A DNA stretch of 64,000 bases from a virus: the IMG/VR virus record IMGVR_UViG_3300028829_005183, positions 49,340-113,339 of that record; one strand, 5' to 3'. The translations under genes were made by a program, and so were the position numbers. Of this stretch, positions 8,918 to 18,610 are shown piece by piece. Within the stretch, counting starts at the first letter, position 1; each line of letters starts with the position of its first letter. The notes beneath the pieces are model-generated. The model searched no databases, was not told where the DNA came from, and saw nothing but the letters and a program-made list of their open reading frames with translations.

Positions 8918-9351
8918 ACTGGAATGAATATTTCAGAGGTATAGCACACCAAGTAAAACTAAAATCAAAGGATGAACGTACTCAGATAGGTGCTGTTATC
9001 GTTGGAACTGATAACGAAATCGTATCAACTGGGTACAATTCATTTCCCAGAGGTATTGTTGATTCTAAATCAGAAAGACAAGAAAGGCCTGAAAAATACT
9101 ATTGGTTTGAGCACGCAGAACGAAACGCAATCTACAACGCAGCTAGAATTGGAGTATCCACGAAAGGTTGTAGAATGTATCTAACTTGTGGTATTCCGTG
9201 TTCTGATTGTGCTAGGGGTATTATAAACGCAGGTATCATCGAAATCTATTGTGAGCGAGAGGGTGGTGCAACGGGCAGTAAGTGGGATGAATCAGCTATC
9301 CGTTCAATGAAGATGTTCAATGAAACTGGAATAGAAATAAAATTCTATTAA
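8914..9351 (+). CDS. dCMP deaminase
   Basis: 145-residue zinc-dependent deaminase: HAE at 67-69 supplies the zinc ligand and catalytic glutamate, and PCSDC at 95-99 supplies the two cysteine ligands. It converts dCMP to dUMP for thymidylate synthesis, consistent with an AT-rich phage genome. A free-standing cytidine deaminase is the alternative, but the CGIPCSDCARGIINAGI layout is that of dCMP deaminases. It is the last gene of the replication run before a new promoter. Confidence 0.9.
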   Translation: MNWNEYFRGIAHQVKLKSKDERTQIGAVIVGTDNEIVSTGYNSFPRGIVDSKSERQERPEKYYWFEHAERNAIYNAARIGVSTKGCRMYLTCGIPCSDCARGIINAGIIEIYCEREGGATGSKWDESAIRSMKMFNETGIEIKFY

Positions 9352-9374
9352 TTCAAAAAAATTAATCAAAATAG

Positions 9375-9405
9375 TTGGATATTCCAAATAATTTTCTTAT
9401 ATTAG
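9375..9405 (+). promoter_or_regulatory. Promoter for Fe-S nuclease gene
   Basis: GTTGGATATTCC (TTG at 9375) and TATATTAG at 9398, 23 bases apart. The GTG start at 9410 is 12 bases from the first T of the -7 box, predicting leaderless translation. Confidence 0.8.
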
Positions 9406-9409
9406 TGTA

Positions 9410-10357
9410 GTGAAAGATAGTAAGATAAATAACGTATTTTCTCTTGGTATTAGAGAACCCAGTGATGGAGATGTTGGGGTATCATACTCCCAATACACAA
9501 TGTATGCTAATTGCCCACATCAATGGAAGCTGAACTATATGGATGGTAACAGAACGTTTGACCCATCCATACATTTGGTGTTTGGTACAGCAATGCATGA
9601 AACACTACAAGAGTGGTTGGATATACTGTACAACAAATCACCCAAAGAAGCATCTGAGATAGATTTGGGTAAGATGTTGTATGAGTGTATGATTACCGAA
9701 TATACAAAGATGCGTAAACAGACTGGTGTTGAATTTAGTTCACCATCTGAAATGGAGGAGTTCTTAGAAGATGGAATTGAGATTCTGAACTTTGTTACAA
9801 AGAATCGCTTGGATTACTTCAATACACGTCATATGAAACTTCTAGCCATTGAGTTACCAATCTACGCTAAAGCTATGGAATCTCATAATGTATATATGAG
9901 AGGGTTCTTAGATTTGGTGTTTGAGGATACATATGAGAATAAGATTCAGATTTGGGATATCAAAACATCAACAATGGGTTGGAATAAGTGGCAAAAAGCA
10001 GATAAAACCAAAACAGCTCAGTTGGTTCTGTACAAAAAATTCCTATCCGAACAATTTGGTTACCCAATTGATAACATCAGTACCAAATACTTCATCGTAA
10101 AGAGAAAGTTGCACGAAGGTATGATGTTTGCTCAAAAGAGGGTGCAAGAATTTGTACCTTCTAGTGGTAAACCCACACTAAATAAGATAACAAAAAGTTT
10201 TGAAGATTTCATCAGAAATTCATTCAACGAAGATGGTAGCTACCGAAAAGAATCTGAGTTCCCTGCTATGGCGGGTAAGAACAATAAGAATTGTAAGTGG
10301 TGTCCGTTCAAAAATGATTTTGAGAAATGTCCGAAAGAGAATAGACATAAAGTATGA
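9410..10357 (+). CDS. Cas4/RecB-like PD-(D/E)XK exonuclease with Fe-S cysteines
   Basis: 315 residues. Nuclease motifs run in order: GTAMHETLQ (59-67), GFLD (165-168) and WDIKT (182-186, the DxK). One cysteine at 35 and three near the C terminus (295, 298, 307) form the split four-cysteine set that holds a 4Fe-4S cluster in Cas4 and AddB-type nucleases. It probably resects DNA ends in replication or recombination. The start is GTG at 9410: no ATG lies nearby and the conserved cysteine at 35 must be kept. Confidence 0.85.
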   Translation: MKDSKINNVFSLGIREPSDGDVGVSYSQYTMYANCPHQWKLNYMDGNRTFDPSIHLVFGTAMHETLQEWLDILYNKSPKEASEIDLGKMLYECMITEYTKMRKQTGVEFSSPSEMEEFLEDGIEILNFVTKNRLDYFNTRHMKLLAIELPIYAKAMESHNVYMRGFLDLVFEDTYENKIQIWDIKTSTMGWNKWQKADKTKTAQLVLYKKFLSEQFGYPIDNISTKYFIVKRKLHEGMMFAQKRVQEFVPSSGKPTLNKITKSFEDFIRNSFNEDGSYRKESEFPAMAGKNNKNCKWCPFKNDFEKCPKENRHKV

Positions 10358-10896
10358 AGAAGATTTTATTGATTGTACCATTTTTGGTTGCAGCTGGGAT
10401 TTCCAATAATCGGTTCAATTTAGAACCGATTGTGGTATTACAACCAAAAGAAATAAAAGGTGATACACCTAACTCAGCTAAGTTAAAAACTATCACAAAT
10501 TATGTTGATTGGACACCATTAATCCGAGCTATGATTCAAGTCGAAAGTCGAGGTAATGATTCGGCATATAACAAACGTGAGGAAGCTGTGGGATGTTTAC
10601 AAATCAGACCAATTATGCTAAAAGAATGTAATCGTATTCTAACGCTGATTGGTGTTGATAAACAATACACATTAGATGATAGGTGGAATCGAACTAAATC
10701 AATTGAAATATTTTATGTAGTAAACAATCATCATCACAAAAATGGAACATATGAAGAAATCGCGAGGGCCTGGAATGGTGGTCCGAACTGGGCTAAAAAG
10801 GGCGGTACAAAAAGATATTGGAAAAAAGTACAAAAGCAACTCAAAAAACAATTTAAAGAAAATGAACGTAGCGGTGATAGGTTCTCCGAAGTATGA
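10354..10896 (+). CDS. Lytic transglycosylase-like protein (SLT fold)
   Basis: 180 residues with an N-terminal hydrophobic segment (KKILLIVPFLVAAG), then IQVESRGND (the catalytic glutamate position of SLT enzymes), AVGCLQIRP and ARAWNGGPNW, the standard order for goose-type/SLT lysozyme folds. It would cleave the peptidoglycan glycan strand in the periplasm. It could serve in lysis or as a virion entry enzyme. Its last 35 bases overlap the start of the SLOG-like gene. Confidence 0.8.
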   Translation: MKKILLIVPFLVAAGISNNRFNLEPIVVLQPKEIKGDTPNSAKLKTITNYVDWTPLIRAMIQVESRGNDSAYNKREEAVGCLQIRPIMLKECNRILTLIGVDKQYTLDDRWNRTKSIEIFYVVNNHHHKNGTYEEIARAWNGGPNWAKKGGTKRYWKKVQKQLKKQFKENERSGDRFSEV

Positions 10897-11257
10897 GAAT
10901 GTTAGAAAGTTGCGAGAATTTCTGTTCACAATCAAAGAAAAGCTAGGAACTGAAATTAACATTATAAGTAGGGGTAATAAAGATGGTTGTGAAAAATATG
11001 TTCGTAAGTATACATTAGAGTTTGGGTTAAGATACACCGAATACAACGCAGCACATACGAACAGAAATCTATACAGTGGTATGAGTGATGAGTACTATGA
11101 TAAACCATTTCATCCAACACAAACATTACATCAATATGATTGTATAGTAAAACACGCTGATAAATTATTCTACTTTGGTGGTATAAAAGCATCTGAGCAA
11201 AGACACTTCGAAAAATTGCTAAAACGGTATGGAAAGCGTGTTACATATATGGTTTAA
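10862..11257 (+). CDS. SLOG-family nucleotide-binding protein
   Basis: 131 residues from the ATG at 10862, within the end of the preceding gene. MNVAVIGSPKYENVRKL followed by NIISRGNKDGCEKYVRKY resembles the YspA/DUF2493-type SLOG fold, where GS and RGxxDG loops bind nucleotide. The frame remains open upstream to 10742, but only the part from 10862 looks like a domain. Function in phages unknown; SLOG proteins are thought to sense or process nucleotides. Confidence 0.6.
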   Translation: MNVAVIGSPKYENVRKLREFLFTIKEKLGTEINIISRGNKDGCEKYVRKYTLEFGLRYTEYNAAHTNRNLYSGMSDEYYDKPFHPTQTLHQYDCIVKHADKLFYFGGIKASEQRHFEKLLKRYGKRVTYMV

Positions 11258-11299
11258 TTAAATCGATTTAGATACTTATTTAAAAGAAATAAAAGAGTT

Positions 11300-12697
11300 A
11301 TGAGTAAACAAAGAAAAAAACCTCTGATACTTCTGTTATCAGATGATTTAAGATTACATAGTGGTATAGCTACTATGTCAAAACAGATAGTGCTAAATAC
11401 AGCACATAAATATGATTGGTTGCAGGTTGGAGCAGCAGTTAAACATCCCGATGAAGGTAAGTTCTTCGATGTATCTGATTCTGTAAATGAAGAAGCGGGA
11501 ATAGATAATGCGAGTGTTCGTATTATACCTCAGAGTGGATATGGTAATCAACAATTAATCAAACACCTAATTACTACTGAGAATCCAGATGCCATTCTAC
11601 ACTTTACCGACCCTCGTTTTTGGGGATGGTTGTATGCAATGGAAGATGAGATTCGTAGACACATCCCAATTTTTTACTACAACATTTGGGATGATTTGCC
11701 AGACCCAATGTGGAACGCACCATTCTATGGAAGTTGTGATTTGTTGATGGGTATCTCAAAACAAACATATGGTATCAACAAAAGAGTAATGGATAAGTAT
11801 GGTATGCCTATGGACGATTGGCAAATCCAATATGTACCACATGGTGTTTCAGATAAGTTTAAACCAATCGCTAAAGATTCAGAAGAGTATCAGCATGTTT
11901 TAAAAATGAAATCTGATTTGGGCATTGTAGATAAGAAATTTGTGGTTCTGTATAATAACAGAAATATCAGACGTAAAAATCCTGGAGATGTGGTACTAGC
12001 ATACAAAGAGTTTTGTGATACTCTAAGTGAAGATGAAGCAAAGGATGTAGTGCTACTATTCCATACATCAAAAGTAGACCCGAATGGTACTGACCTGCCT
12101 GAAGTGGTTAAGAATGTATGTCCTGATTATGATGTAGTATTCACTAATCAGCAATATTCTACTGAAGAACTTAATCATATTTACAACTTAGCAGATGTTA
12201 CAATTAATATGGCATCAAATGAGGGATTTGGGTTGGCTACATGCGAATCCGCTAATGCTGGAACACCCATTATTGTAAACGTTACTGGTGGGATGCAAGA
12301 CCAGTGTGGATTTACAATTGATGGTAAATACATTGAAGCAGATGAATATGTTAAAATTGGCTCTCTACATGATAAGAAGAAACTACCTCATAATTTAAGT
12401 TGGGGTAGTTGGGTAAACCCAATATGGCCAACGAATCGTTCACTGCAGGGTTCACCAGCAACACCATACATTTTCGATGATAGATGTTCTTTTGAAGATG
12501 CGGGTAAGGCAATACGGCAGTGGTATGATACTACTGAAGAACGTAGAATCGAATGCGGGTTGGAAGGTTCTGAGTGGATGAAATCAAAAGAAAGTGGTAT
12601 GAGTTCTAAGGAGATGGGAACTCGATTTATTGATGCTATGGAAACAGCATTTAAAAAATGGCAACCTATAAATAAAGTAACATTATGGAAGATATAA
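11300..12697 (+). CDS. GT4-like glycosyltransferase
   Basis: 465 residues of GT-B type. KKPLILLLSDDLRLHSGIATMSKQIV at the N terminus is the nucleotide-fold entry with a GIATM loop; LYNNRNIRRKNPGDVVLAYK begins the second domain, and INMASNEGFGLATCESANAGTPIIV carries the donor-binding ExxxG-type motif. Cytosolic. It overlaps the next GT4 gene by 13 bases, so the two are likely co-translated and may act on the same product. Confidence 0.8.
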   Translation: MSKQRKKPLILLLSDDLRLHSGIATMSKQIVLNTAHKYDWLQVGAAVKHPDEGKFFDVSDSVNEEAGIDNASVRIIPQSGYGNQQLIKHLITTENPDAILHFTDPRFWGWLYAMEDEIRRHIPIFYYNIWDDLPDPMWNAPFYGSCDLLMGISKQTYGINKRVMDKYGMPMDDWQIQYVPHGVSDKFKPIAKDSEEYQHVLKMKSDLGIVDKKFVVLYNNRNIRRKNPGDVVLAYKEFCDTLSEDEAKDVVLLFHTSKVDPNGTDLPEVVKNVCPDYDVVFTNQQYSTEELNHIYNLADVTINMASNEGFGLATCESANAGTPIIVNVTGGMQDQCGFTIDGKYIEADEYVKIGSLHDKKKLPHNLSWGSWVNPIWPTNRSLQGSPATPYIFDDRCSFEDAGKAIRQWYDTTEERRIECGLEGSEWMKSKESGMSSKEMGTRFIDAMETAFKKWQPINKVTLWKI

Positions 12698-14013
12698 AAA
12701 AGTTTTGTGTAGTTAGTTGTCCTATTTCAACCAGAAGTGGTTATGGGGCTCGTAGTAGAGATTTTGTAAGGGCTTTGATTAAATCGAAGCCGGACTGGGA
12801 TATCCAAATCTTATCACAGAGATGGGGGCAGACTGCAATGGATGCGTTGGCACCAGGAATCGATGATGATTTGTTAAATAGAATCATTACAAAAAAAGAA
12901 GATAAAAAACCAAATGTTTGGATTCAGATTACTGTTCCAAATGAGTTTCAACCTGTAGGTGATTATAACATCGGTGTAACTGCTGGTGTTGAAACGACTA
13001 TCATGCCTCCTGAGTGTTTAGAGGGTATGAATCGTATGGATAAGGTATTGGTATCATCTAACTTTACCAAAGAGGTTATTCAAAAGACTGTGTTTGATAA
13101 GAAGGATGAGAAAACAAACCAATCGGTCGGTCAGTTGAAATGTGAAACTCCCATTGAGGTACTATTTGAGGGTATTAATTTGGATATCTACAATAATAAG
13201 GCAGAGCGTGAACCAGCGATTGATGATGTTATGCGTGATGTATCGGAATCGTTTTGTTTCCTATTCGTTGGGCATTGGCTGCAAGGAGATTTTATGCAAG
13301 ATAGAAAGAATGTATCAGGTCTAATATGGACATTCTTAAATGCGTTTAAGAACAAAACGAAACAACCAGCACTCATACTAAAAACCAGTAGGGGTAATAC
13401 TTCTTTGGTGGATAGACATGAACTTAGAAAAATAATCCAACAGATAAAATCACAATGTGATTCAACCCGACTTCCTAATATATACCTACTACATTCTGAT
13501 TTGACAGATGAGGAAATGAACGCTCTGTACAACCACCCGAAGGTAAAAGCACACGTATCATTTACTCGTGGTGAGGGATTTGGTAGACCGTTGTTGGAAG
13601 CTACCATTAGTGGTAAACCAATGGTTGTATCAGGATGGTCTGGTCAAACGGATTTTTTGAATCCTGAGTACGTTAATCTTATAAATGGTAAGCTAACACA
13701 GGTACACAAATCCGCATCGGATAAGAAGTTCCTTTTGAATGAAGCTTCTTGGTTTGAGATTGATTACAATATGGCGGGTAGTACTATGAAGGATATGGTT
13801 GATAACTATAAGAAGTACTTAGAGAAGTCCAGAAAGCATAGACAGTACACAAAAGATAGATTTACCTTTAACCATATGGTAGAACTATTGGGTACTCGAC
13901 TTGAGGATGTAAACTCTAAACCACAAACTGTTGGATTAAAACTACCAAAGTTGAAGAAGAAAGAAGAACCGAAAAAAGTAGAACTACCTAAATTGAAAAA
14001 GGTAACTAACTAA
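12685..14013 (+). CDS. GT4-like glycosyltransferase
   Basis: 442 residues. SCPISTRSGYGARSRDFVRAL near the N terminus, LFVGHWLQGDF at the start of the donor domain and HVSFTRGEGFGRPLLEATISGKPMVV, the EGFG...E signature of GT4. The C terminus is a lysine-rich tail with a repeated LPKLKK pattern at about 410-440. It is a different protein from the upstream GT, not a copy, though both share architecture. Confidence 0.8.
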   Translation: MEDIKKFCVVSCPISTRSGYGARSRDFVRALIKSKPDWDIQILSQRWGQTAMDALAPGIDDDLLNRIITKKEDKKPNVWIQITVPNEFQPVGDYNIGVTAGVETTIMPPECLEGMNRMDKVLVSSNFTKEVIQKTVFDKKDEKTNQSVGQLKCETPIEVLFEGINLDIYNNKAEREPAIDDVMRDVSESFCFLFVGHWLQGDFMQDRKNVSGLIWTFLNAFKNKTKQPALILKTSRGNTSLVDRHELRKIIQQIKSQCDSTRLPNIYLLHSDLTDEEMNALYNHPKVKAHVSFTRGEGFGRPLLEATISGKPMVVSGWSGQTDFLNPEYVNLINGKLTQVHKSASDKKFLLNEASWFEIDYNMAGSTMKDMVDNYKKYLEKSRKHRQYTKDRFTFNHMVELLGTRLEDVNSKPQTVGLKLPKLKKKEEPKKVELPKLKKVTN

Positions 14014-14537
14014 TGGCTGGGTATTACAATACACATCTAAGGAAAACATCAGACCCCACTCCAATTACGAAAACTAAAATGGAGAGGGGTATGGTGGTTA
14101 AAATTAAGTACAAAAAAGATACAGGTACAAAGTTGTATTTGGTATTTGTACTACAACCAAAATGGCCAAATACGACTGAAGGTAAGTTACATGGTCTATC
14201 CTTAGATGCAGTATCTCCTGGTAAACTTTTAGAAATAGCAGAAATCTACAATGAAGTGATATCAAAATCATCAAAGGTTAAAAGATTAGATTTAGCTAAG
14301 ATTCAAATCAACGAAGCATCTAAAGTGTTCTATACATCAGAAATCAAAACTGAGAAACAACTGAAGGCATCGTATCGTACATTCAATCTATTAGATATTA
14401 AATCAGTTCAAGCAGTAAACTATGATTGGGGTAAATTTGATTTGGTTCCTGATAGAGATGCTAGAAGAAAACAGATGGAAGAGGAAGCTAAGATGAGAAA
14501 AGAAGCTGCTGAGGCTAAGAAGGAATTGGGTAACTAA
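14013..14537 (+). CDS. Conserved-looking protein of unknown function
   Basis: 174 residues, not recognised. It has a basic N-terminal half with a strand-rich segment (MVVKIKYKKDTGTKLYLVFVLQ) and a C-terminal charged helix rich in E, K and A (about 150-174) likely to be a coiled coil. Overlaps the preceding GT by one base and ends the operon before a new promoter. Confidence 0.7.
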   Translation: MAGYYNTHLRKTSDPTPITKTKMERGMVVKIKYKKDTGTKLYLVFVLQPKWPNTTEGKLHGLSLDAVSPGKLLEIAEIYNEVISKSSKVKRLDLAKIQINEASKVFYTSEIKTEKQLKASYRTFNLLDIKSVQAVNYDWGKFDLVPDRDARRKQMEEEAKMRKEAAEAKKELGN

Positions 14538-14596
14538 CTGATTATCAACACGATAGCTATGATAGTGAGCACAAAAGTAAAAAGTACGGATGATAT

Positions 14597-14627
14597 TTGT
14601 TTAAATGAACATTTTTTCGTATATTAG
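14597..14627 (+). promoter_or_regulatory. Promoter for the glycan cassette
   Basis: TTG at 14597 and TATATTAG at 14620, 23 bases apart, in the 108-base gap before 14646. It is the only such promoter seen between here and 30 kb, so one transcript may cover the cassette. Confidence 0.75.
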
Positions 14628-14645
14628 TAGTAATATAGATACATT

Positions 14646-15269
14646 ATGAAAATAAGTTACGCAGTTACAGTATGTAACGAATTAGTTGAAATACAAAAAT
14701 TGATTCCATTTCTACTGAAGAACAAACGCAGTGAGGATGAGATTGTGGTACTTTTTGATTCTGAGAATGGCTCATCTTCTGTAGAAGAGTATTTAAGAAC
14801 ACATTCTGTAAATGGGCAATATTACTGGTTTAAGTATGGGTTCGATGGCCACTTCGCTGATATGAAGAATGAACTTACCAAACATTGTAATGGTGATTAC
14901 ATTTTTCAGATTGATGCGGATGAGATACCACACGAAACGTTGATAGAGAATTTATCAGATATTTTGGAAGCAAATGATATAGATGTGATTCTCGTACCAC
15001 GAGTAAATACAGTTGAGGGGTTAACTCAAAACCACATTCAAAAGTGGGGATGGAACGTCAATGAGAAAGGTTGGGTAAATTGGCCAGATGTTCAATGGAG
15101 AATCTATAAGAATTCAGAATCCATCCAATGGGAGAATAAGGTACATGAGAAGCTTGTTGGATACAAAACAATATCCCATCTACCAGTTCAAGAGGAACTA
15201 GCACTATACCATCCAAAAAATATAGAGCGACAAGAAAAACAAAATGAATATTACAATACATTAACCTGA
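14646..15269 (+). CDS. GT2 family glycosyltransferase
   Basis: 207 residues with GT-A features: ISYAVTVCNELVEIQKLIPF at the start, EIVVLFDSENGSS, and QIDADEIPHE, the DxD metal-binding motif, near 95-104. WaaE-like inverting transferases share this layout. First gene of the cassette; its stop overlaps the next start. Confidence 0.8.
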   Translation: MKISYAVTVCNELVEIQKLIPFLLKNKRSEDEIVVLFDSENGSSSVEEYLRTHSVNGQYYWFKYGFDGHFADMKNELTKHCNGDYIFQIDADEIPHETLIENLSDILEANDIDVILVPRVNTVEGLTQNHIQKWGWNVNEKGWVNWPDVQWRIYKNSESIQWENKVHEKLVGYKTISHLPVQEELALYHPKNIERQEKQNEYYNTLT

Positions 15270-16111
15270 TGAGCATGAAAAGAAATATTGGGATTATTGG
15301 GCAGGGTTTTGTAGGTAACGCTATTTATCAGAAGTTTAAGAATTACTTTGAGGTATCAACATTTGATTTAGATAAATCTAAGAGAAACACAGATACATTA
15401 GAATCTGTGGTTAAAAATTCAGATGTTGTGTTTGTGTGTGTACCTACACCAATGCGTAGAATTGATGGTACGTGTGATATTAGCATAGTTGAATCAGTTC
15501 TAACCGAAATCAATAATGTGGGTAAGGATGTGATTACCGTAATCAAATCAACAATTCCACCAACTACAACTGAAATGTTTAATGAAACGTTTTCTAACTT
15601 AACGGTAGTTTTCAATCCTGAGTTTTTAACTGAGGCAAACGCAGTTAGTGATTTTGAAAACCAATCTAAGATTATTTTAGGAGGACCGAAAAAAGGAACT
15701 ACACTACTGAAGCAAATTTATCGATTAGTATTTCCAACAACACCCATCATTAAGACGGGCTCGACTCATGCAGAGATGGTAAAGTACCTAACAAATTCAT
15801 TTTTAGCAACAAAAGTATCATTCGCAAACGAGATGTATCAGATTTGTGATAAACTTGGTTTGGATTATGATAAAGTTGTTGAGTATTCAACTTACGATGA
15901 TAGATTAGGAAAATCCCATTGGGCGGTTCCTGGACCAGATGGGGATTTTGGATATGGTGGGCATTGTTTTCCAAAAGATGTTAAAGCATTAATTCATTTA
16001 GCAGAAGAATTAGAATTGTATCCAACTATGTTAAGAGCTACTGATAAGAAAAACAACGTGGTTCGGAAAAATAGGGATTGGGAACAAATGGAAGGTAGAG
16101 CGGTATCATAA
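15269..16111 (+). CDS. NDP-sugar dehydrogenase, short form
   Basis: 280 residues of the UDP-glucose/GDP-mannose dehydrogenase family, which makes uronic acids from NDP-sugars with NAD+. The NAD-binding GIIGQGFVGNAIY is at the N terminus, VFNPEFLTEANA in the middle, and the catalytic cysteine in GYGGHCFPKDVKAL near 231-244. Bacterial enzymes usually run past 400 residues with a C-terminal UDP-binding domain that is absent here, so this may be a minimal form or have changed substrate. Confidence 0.88.
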   Translation: MSMKRNIGIIGQGFVGNAIYQKFKNYFEVSTFDLDKSKRNTDTLESVVKNSDVVFVCVPTPMRRIDGTCDISIVESVLTEINNVGKDVITVIKSTIPPTTTEMFNETFSNLTVVFNPEFLTEANAVSDFENQSKIILGGPKKGTTLLKQIYRLVFPTTPIIKTGSTHAEMVKYLTNSFLATKVSFANEMYQICDKLGLDYDKVVEYSTYDDRLGKSHWAVPGPDGDFGYGGHCFPKDVKALIHLAEELELYPTMLRATDKKNNVVRKNRDWEQMEGRAVS

Positions 16112-16950
16112 TGCAGTTTTGGAGAACATACAATAATAGAGTACATCCCGTAGGTGAGGTTGCACAATTGGGGTTTCCATTATCCGAACCATCGTACATA
16201 CCAGATGAGTATTTGGATGGTCAAAACTTTGTGATTCTACGAACGTGTTTCGGATTGGGTGATTGGGGTATCATATCAGCATTCCCACGTAAATTGAAAG
16301 AGAAGTATCCCGATTGTAAAGTTTGGATACCATCTCCGAAGTTACTGAGAGAAATGTTTGGGGGATTAGCACATAATTGGTCTGCTTGGGATGACCCATT
16401 TCAGGTAGTACATTCTATCTTTGATAACAATCCATATGTAGATGGGTTTATTGATTCTTTTGAGGGGGAAGTGTTCAACGACCACTATCGTATTACAGAT
16501 GGTGGAGATACTCCCCTAATGGAAGAATTGTTGAGGTTTTGGCAATTTGATGAGTTTGAGGATATCGAACCCGAACTATACTTTAGCGATGAAGAAAAAT
16601 CACTTGGTGACCGAATCATCAAAGAACATTGTGATGGGGATTTCGGAACTCTTCTAATCTCAAATAGATTTGATGGCGATGGGGTTGATAAAATCCAACA
16701 AAAAATTAATGAGTATGACCTAACTATGTTCTACTGGACTAAATCTACTGATGTGGGGTTGGATTTCAAAAAAGCATTGGATATGAGACACATCAACACT
16801 CGTATTCAGTTATACATCAAAACAAAGGCAAAGTTTAATGTAGGTAACCAAACTGGGGTGAATGATACCATCGCAAACTATTCACCAACCTATACAATTG
16901 CCAGACCTAATCTTGGGTCAAACTTGGTTAGAAGTGAGATTTATTTATGA
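16111..16950 (+). CDS. GT9-like glycosyltransferase
   Basis: 279 residues. FVILRTCFGLGDWGIISAFPRKLKEKYP near 36-63 resembles the GDxxxxxP loop of heptosyltransferase-like GT9 enzymes, and KFNVGNQTGVNDTIANYSPT near the end resembles their donor-binding segment. Overlaps the next gene by ATGA. The call is by fold pattern only. Confidence 0.5.
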   Translation: MQFWRTYNNRVHPVGEVAQLGFPLSEPSYIPDEYLDGQNFVILRTCFGLGDWGIISAFPRKLKEKYPDCKVWIPSPKLLREMFGGLAHNWSAWDDPFQVVHSIFDNNPYVDGFIDSFEGEVFNDHYRITDGGDTPLMEELLRFWQFDEFEDIEPELYFSDEEKSLGDRIIKEHCDGDFGTLLISNRFDGDGVDKIQQKINEYDLTMFYWTKSTDVGLDFKKALDMRHINTRIQLYIKTKAKFNVGNQTGVNDTIANYSPTYTIARPNLGSNLVRSEIYL

Positions 16951-17621
16951 GAGTAGTAGTATATACAGCGATTATTGGTGGGTATGACACACTTAATGAA
17001 CCACTCGTAAAACCAGATGGTGTGGACTTTGTTTGTTTTACCGATAGGGATATGGAATCTGAAACTTGGGAGATTCAAAAGGTAACCCCATTGTATGATG
17101 ATAACACACGAACTGCACGGAAGTATAAGGTATTACCACATCGGTGGTTTTCAGATTACGATGTGAGTATTTGGGTAGATGGTAATAAGGTTATAGCGGG
17201 TGATGTTTTAGATTACATCTCACAATTGGGAGAGGGTAATCTTTCACTGTTTGACCATATGGAATGTTTCGATAAAAGAAATTGTGTGTATCAAGAAGCA
17301 AATGCTATTTTTAAGTTAGGGCAAGAGCCGGGTAAAACTTACAAAGATAACCCATTAACTATAAAATCCCAAATGGAACGATATCTTTCTGAAGGATATC
17401 CACAAAATAATGGATTGGCATTTACTTGCGTTGTGGTTCGGAAACACAACGACTCAGATACCATCAATCTGATGGAAAATTGGTGGACTGAAATAAAATA
17501 TGGTTCTAAGAGAGACCAGTTAAGTTTTGATTACGTTGCTTGGAAAAATAACTATGATTTTAAGTATCTAAGTGGTGATGGTAGAAATGATGGTATAATA
17601 ACACATAAACCACACCTATGA
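16947..17621 (+). CDS. DUF616 (TOD1/MUCI70-type) glycosyltransferase
   Basis: 224 residues. VVVYTAIIGGYDTLNEP, DFVCFTDRDM, RKYKVLPHRWFSDYDVSIWVDGN and the IWVDGN metal-site region match the DUF616 family, a GT-A type group known from plants and bacteria. Likely adds a sugar in the cassette's glycan. Tight ATGA overlaps on both sides. Confidence 0.7.
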   Translation: MRVVVYTAIIGGYDTLNEPLVKPDGVDFVCFTDRDMESETWEIQKVTPLYDDNTRTARKYKVLPHRWFSDYDVSIWVDGNKVIAGDVLDYISQLGEGNLSLFDHMECFDKRNCVYQEANAIFKLGQEPGKTYKDNPLTIKSQMERYLSEGYPQNNGLAFTCVVVRKHNDSDTINLMENWWTEIKYGSKRDQLSFDYVAWKNNYDFKYLSGDGRNDGIITHKPHL

Positions 17622-18610
17622 AACGTATATTGTTCATAACATCTCAATATAGGGCTGGTGAGCGGATATACCCAATATTACCCCAATTGTGCGGTAAGTA
17701 CTCAGTAGACCTTCTAAAGGTTTATCAGATGAATCAAAAGCATAAATGGGTTGGTGATGTTGATTTACGAGCAGCGTTTGATTCTAAATATCTTCATATG
17801 TTCAATGAGGTGTTAGAGGGTAATTGTGATATATCAAAATATGATTTGATTATATCAGATGATAACCGAAATAGCCACAAAACGAACTTTAAAAAACTAT
17901 ACGATACTAAGGGATGTGATTGGTTGGCATGTTCACATGGTAACTCAGATAAACCATATTTCGATGAAGGGTTGGGTGTTGTATTTGATAAGTGCTTTGT
18001 ATTCGGAGATAAGGATGTAAATCACAATTCAAAAATAGCATTGGGAATCCCATCAAACGATACATTGGGGAACTACATGGATTCTGATAAAAAACACATA
18101 TTAGTGGTTGTTAATTTTTTGGGTAATCGGAAATCACCATTCAGAATCAATTTTGATGAAACCTTCTTTAAGAATCCAAATCTGATTAGACTCCAAAAAC
18201 ACTATGGATTACCAGTAGTATTTAAGTTGAAGAGTAGAGCAGATGAGCGGGGGTATCAACATAACGTAGATTACATCAAAAAAGTAACTCCAAATGAGTT
18301 AGAATTTAGTGTGATTGTAGATGTTGAAAATGATAACAAATTGATATCAGAAAGTGTGTGTGTGATATCCGCACCATCGACGTTCGCATTTAAATCTATT
18401 CAACTCAATATACCAACCATACTAATCAAAGACTCGGGTCAGCTTGGTAGTTTTTATGATTTTGATGGTGTATTTAATTTTGGAGATGGTGTATTTGAGT
18501 ATCTAACAACAAATAAAGATTACACAGATTGGTTAAATCGAACGATAGCAGGTTCCACCACATTTACCTCCACCAATTTGATGATAAATTACATAGATTC
18601 ATTGTTATGA
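17618..18610 (+). CDS. Probable GT-B/CDP-glycerol-transferase-like protein
   Basis: 330 residues. Starts like a GT-B protein (KRILFITSQYRAGERIYPILP) and has CVISAPSTFAFKSIQLNIPTIL near 252-273, similar to the acceptor or donor loop of CDP-glycerol glycerophosphotransferases and related GT-B enzymes. Weak assignment; a role in polymer assembly is inferred from the cassette. Confidence 0.5.
   Translation: MKRILFITSQYRAGERIYPILPQLCGKYSVDLLKVYQMNQKHKWVGDVDLRAAFDSKYLHMFNEVLEGNCDISKYDLIISDDNRNSHKTNFKKLYDTKGCDWLACSHGNSDKPYFDEGLGVVFDKCFVFGDKDVNHNSKIALGIPSNDTLGNYMDSDKKHILVVVNFLGNRKSPFRINFDETFFKNPNLIRLQKHYGLPVVFKLKSRADERGYQHNVDYIKKVTPNELEFSVIVDVENDNKLISESVCVISAPSTFAFKSIQLNIPTILIKDSGQLGSFYDFDGVFNFGDGVFEYLTTNKDYTDWLNRTIAGSTTFTSTNLMINYIDSLL

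Noticed and set aside
13188-13607. Minus-strand frame of 139 codons within a glycosyltransferase
   Set aside because: Antisense shadow; no minus-strand gene anywhere has an independent promoter or recognisable domain.
14538-14645. tRNA in the gap before the glycan cassette
   Set aside because: No cloverleaf could be drawn; the gap holds a promoter and AT-rich sequence only.
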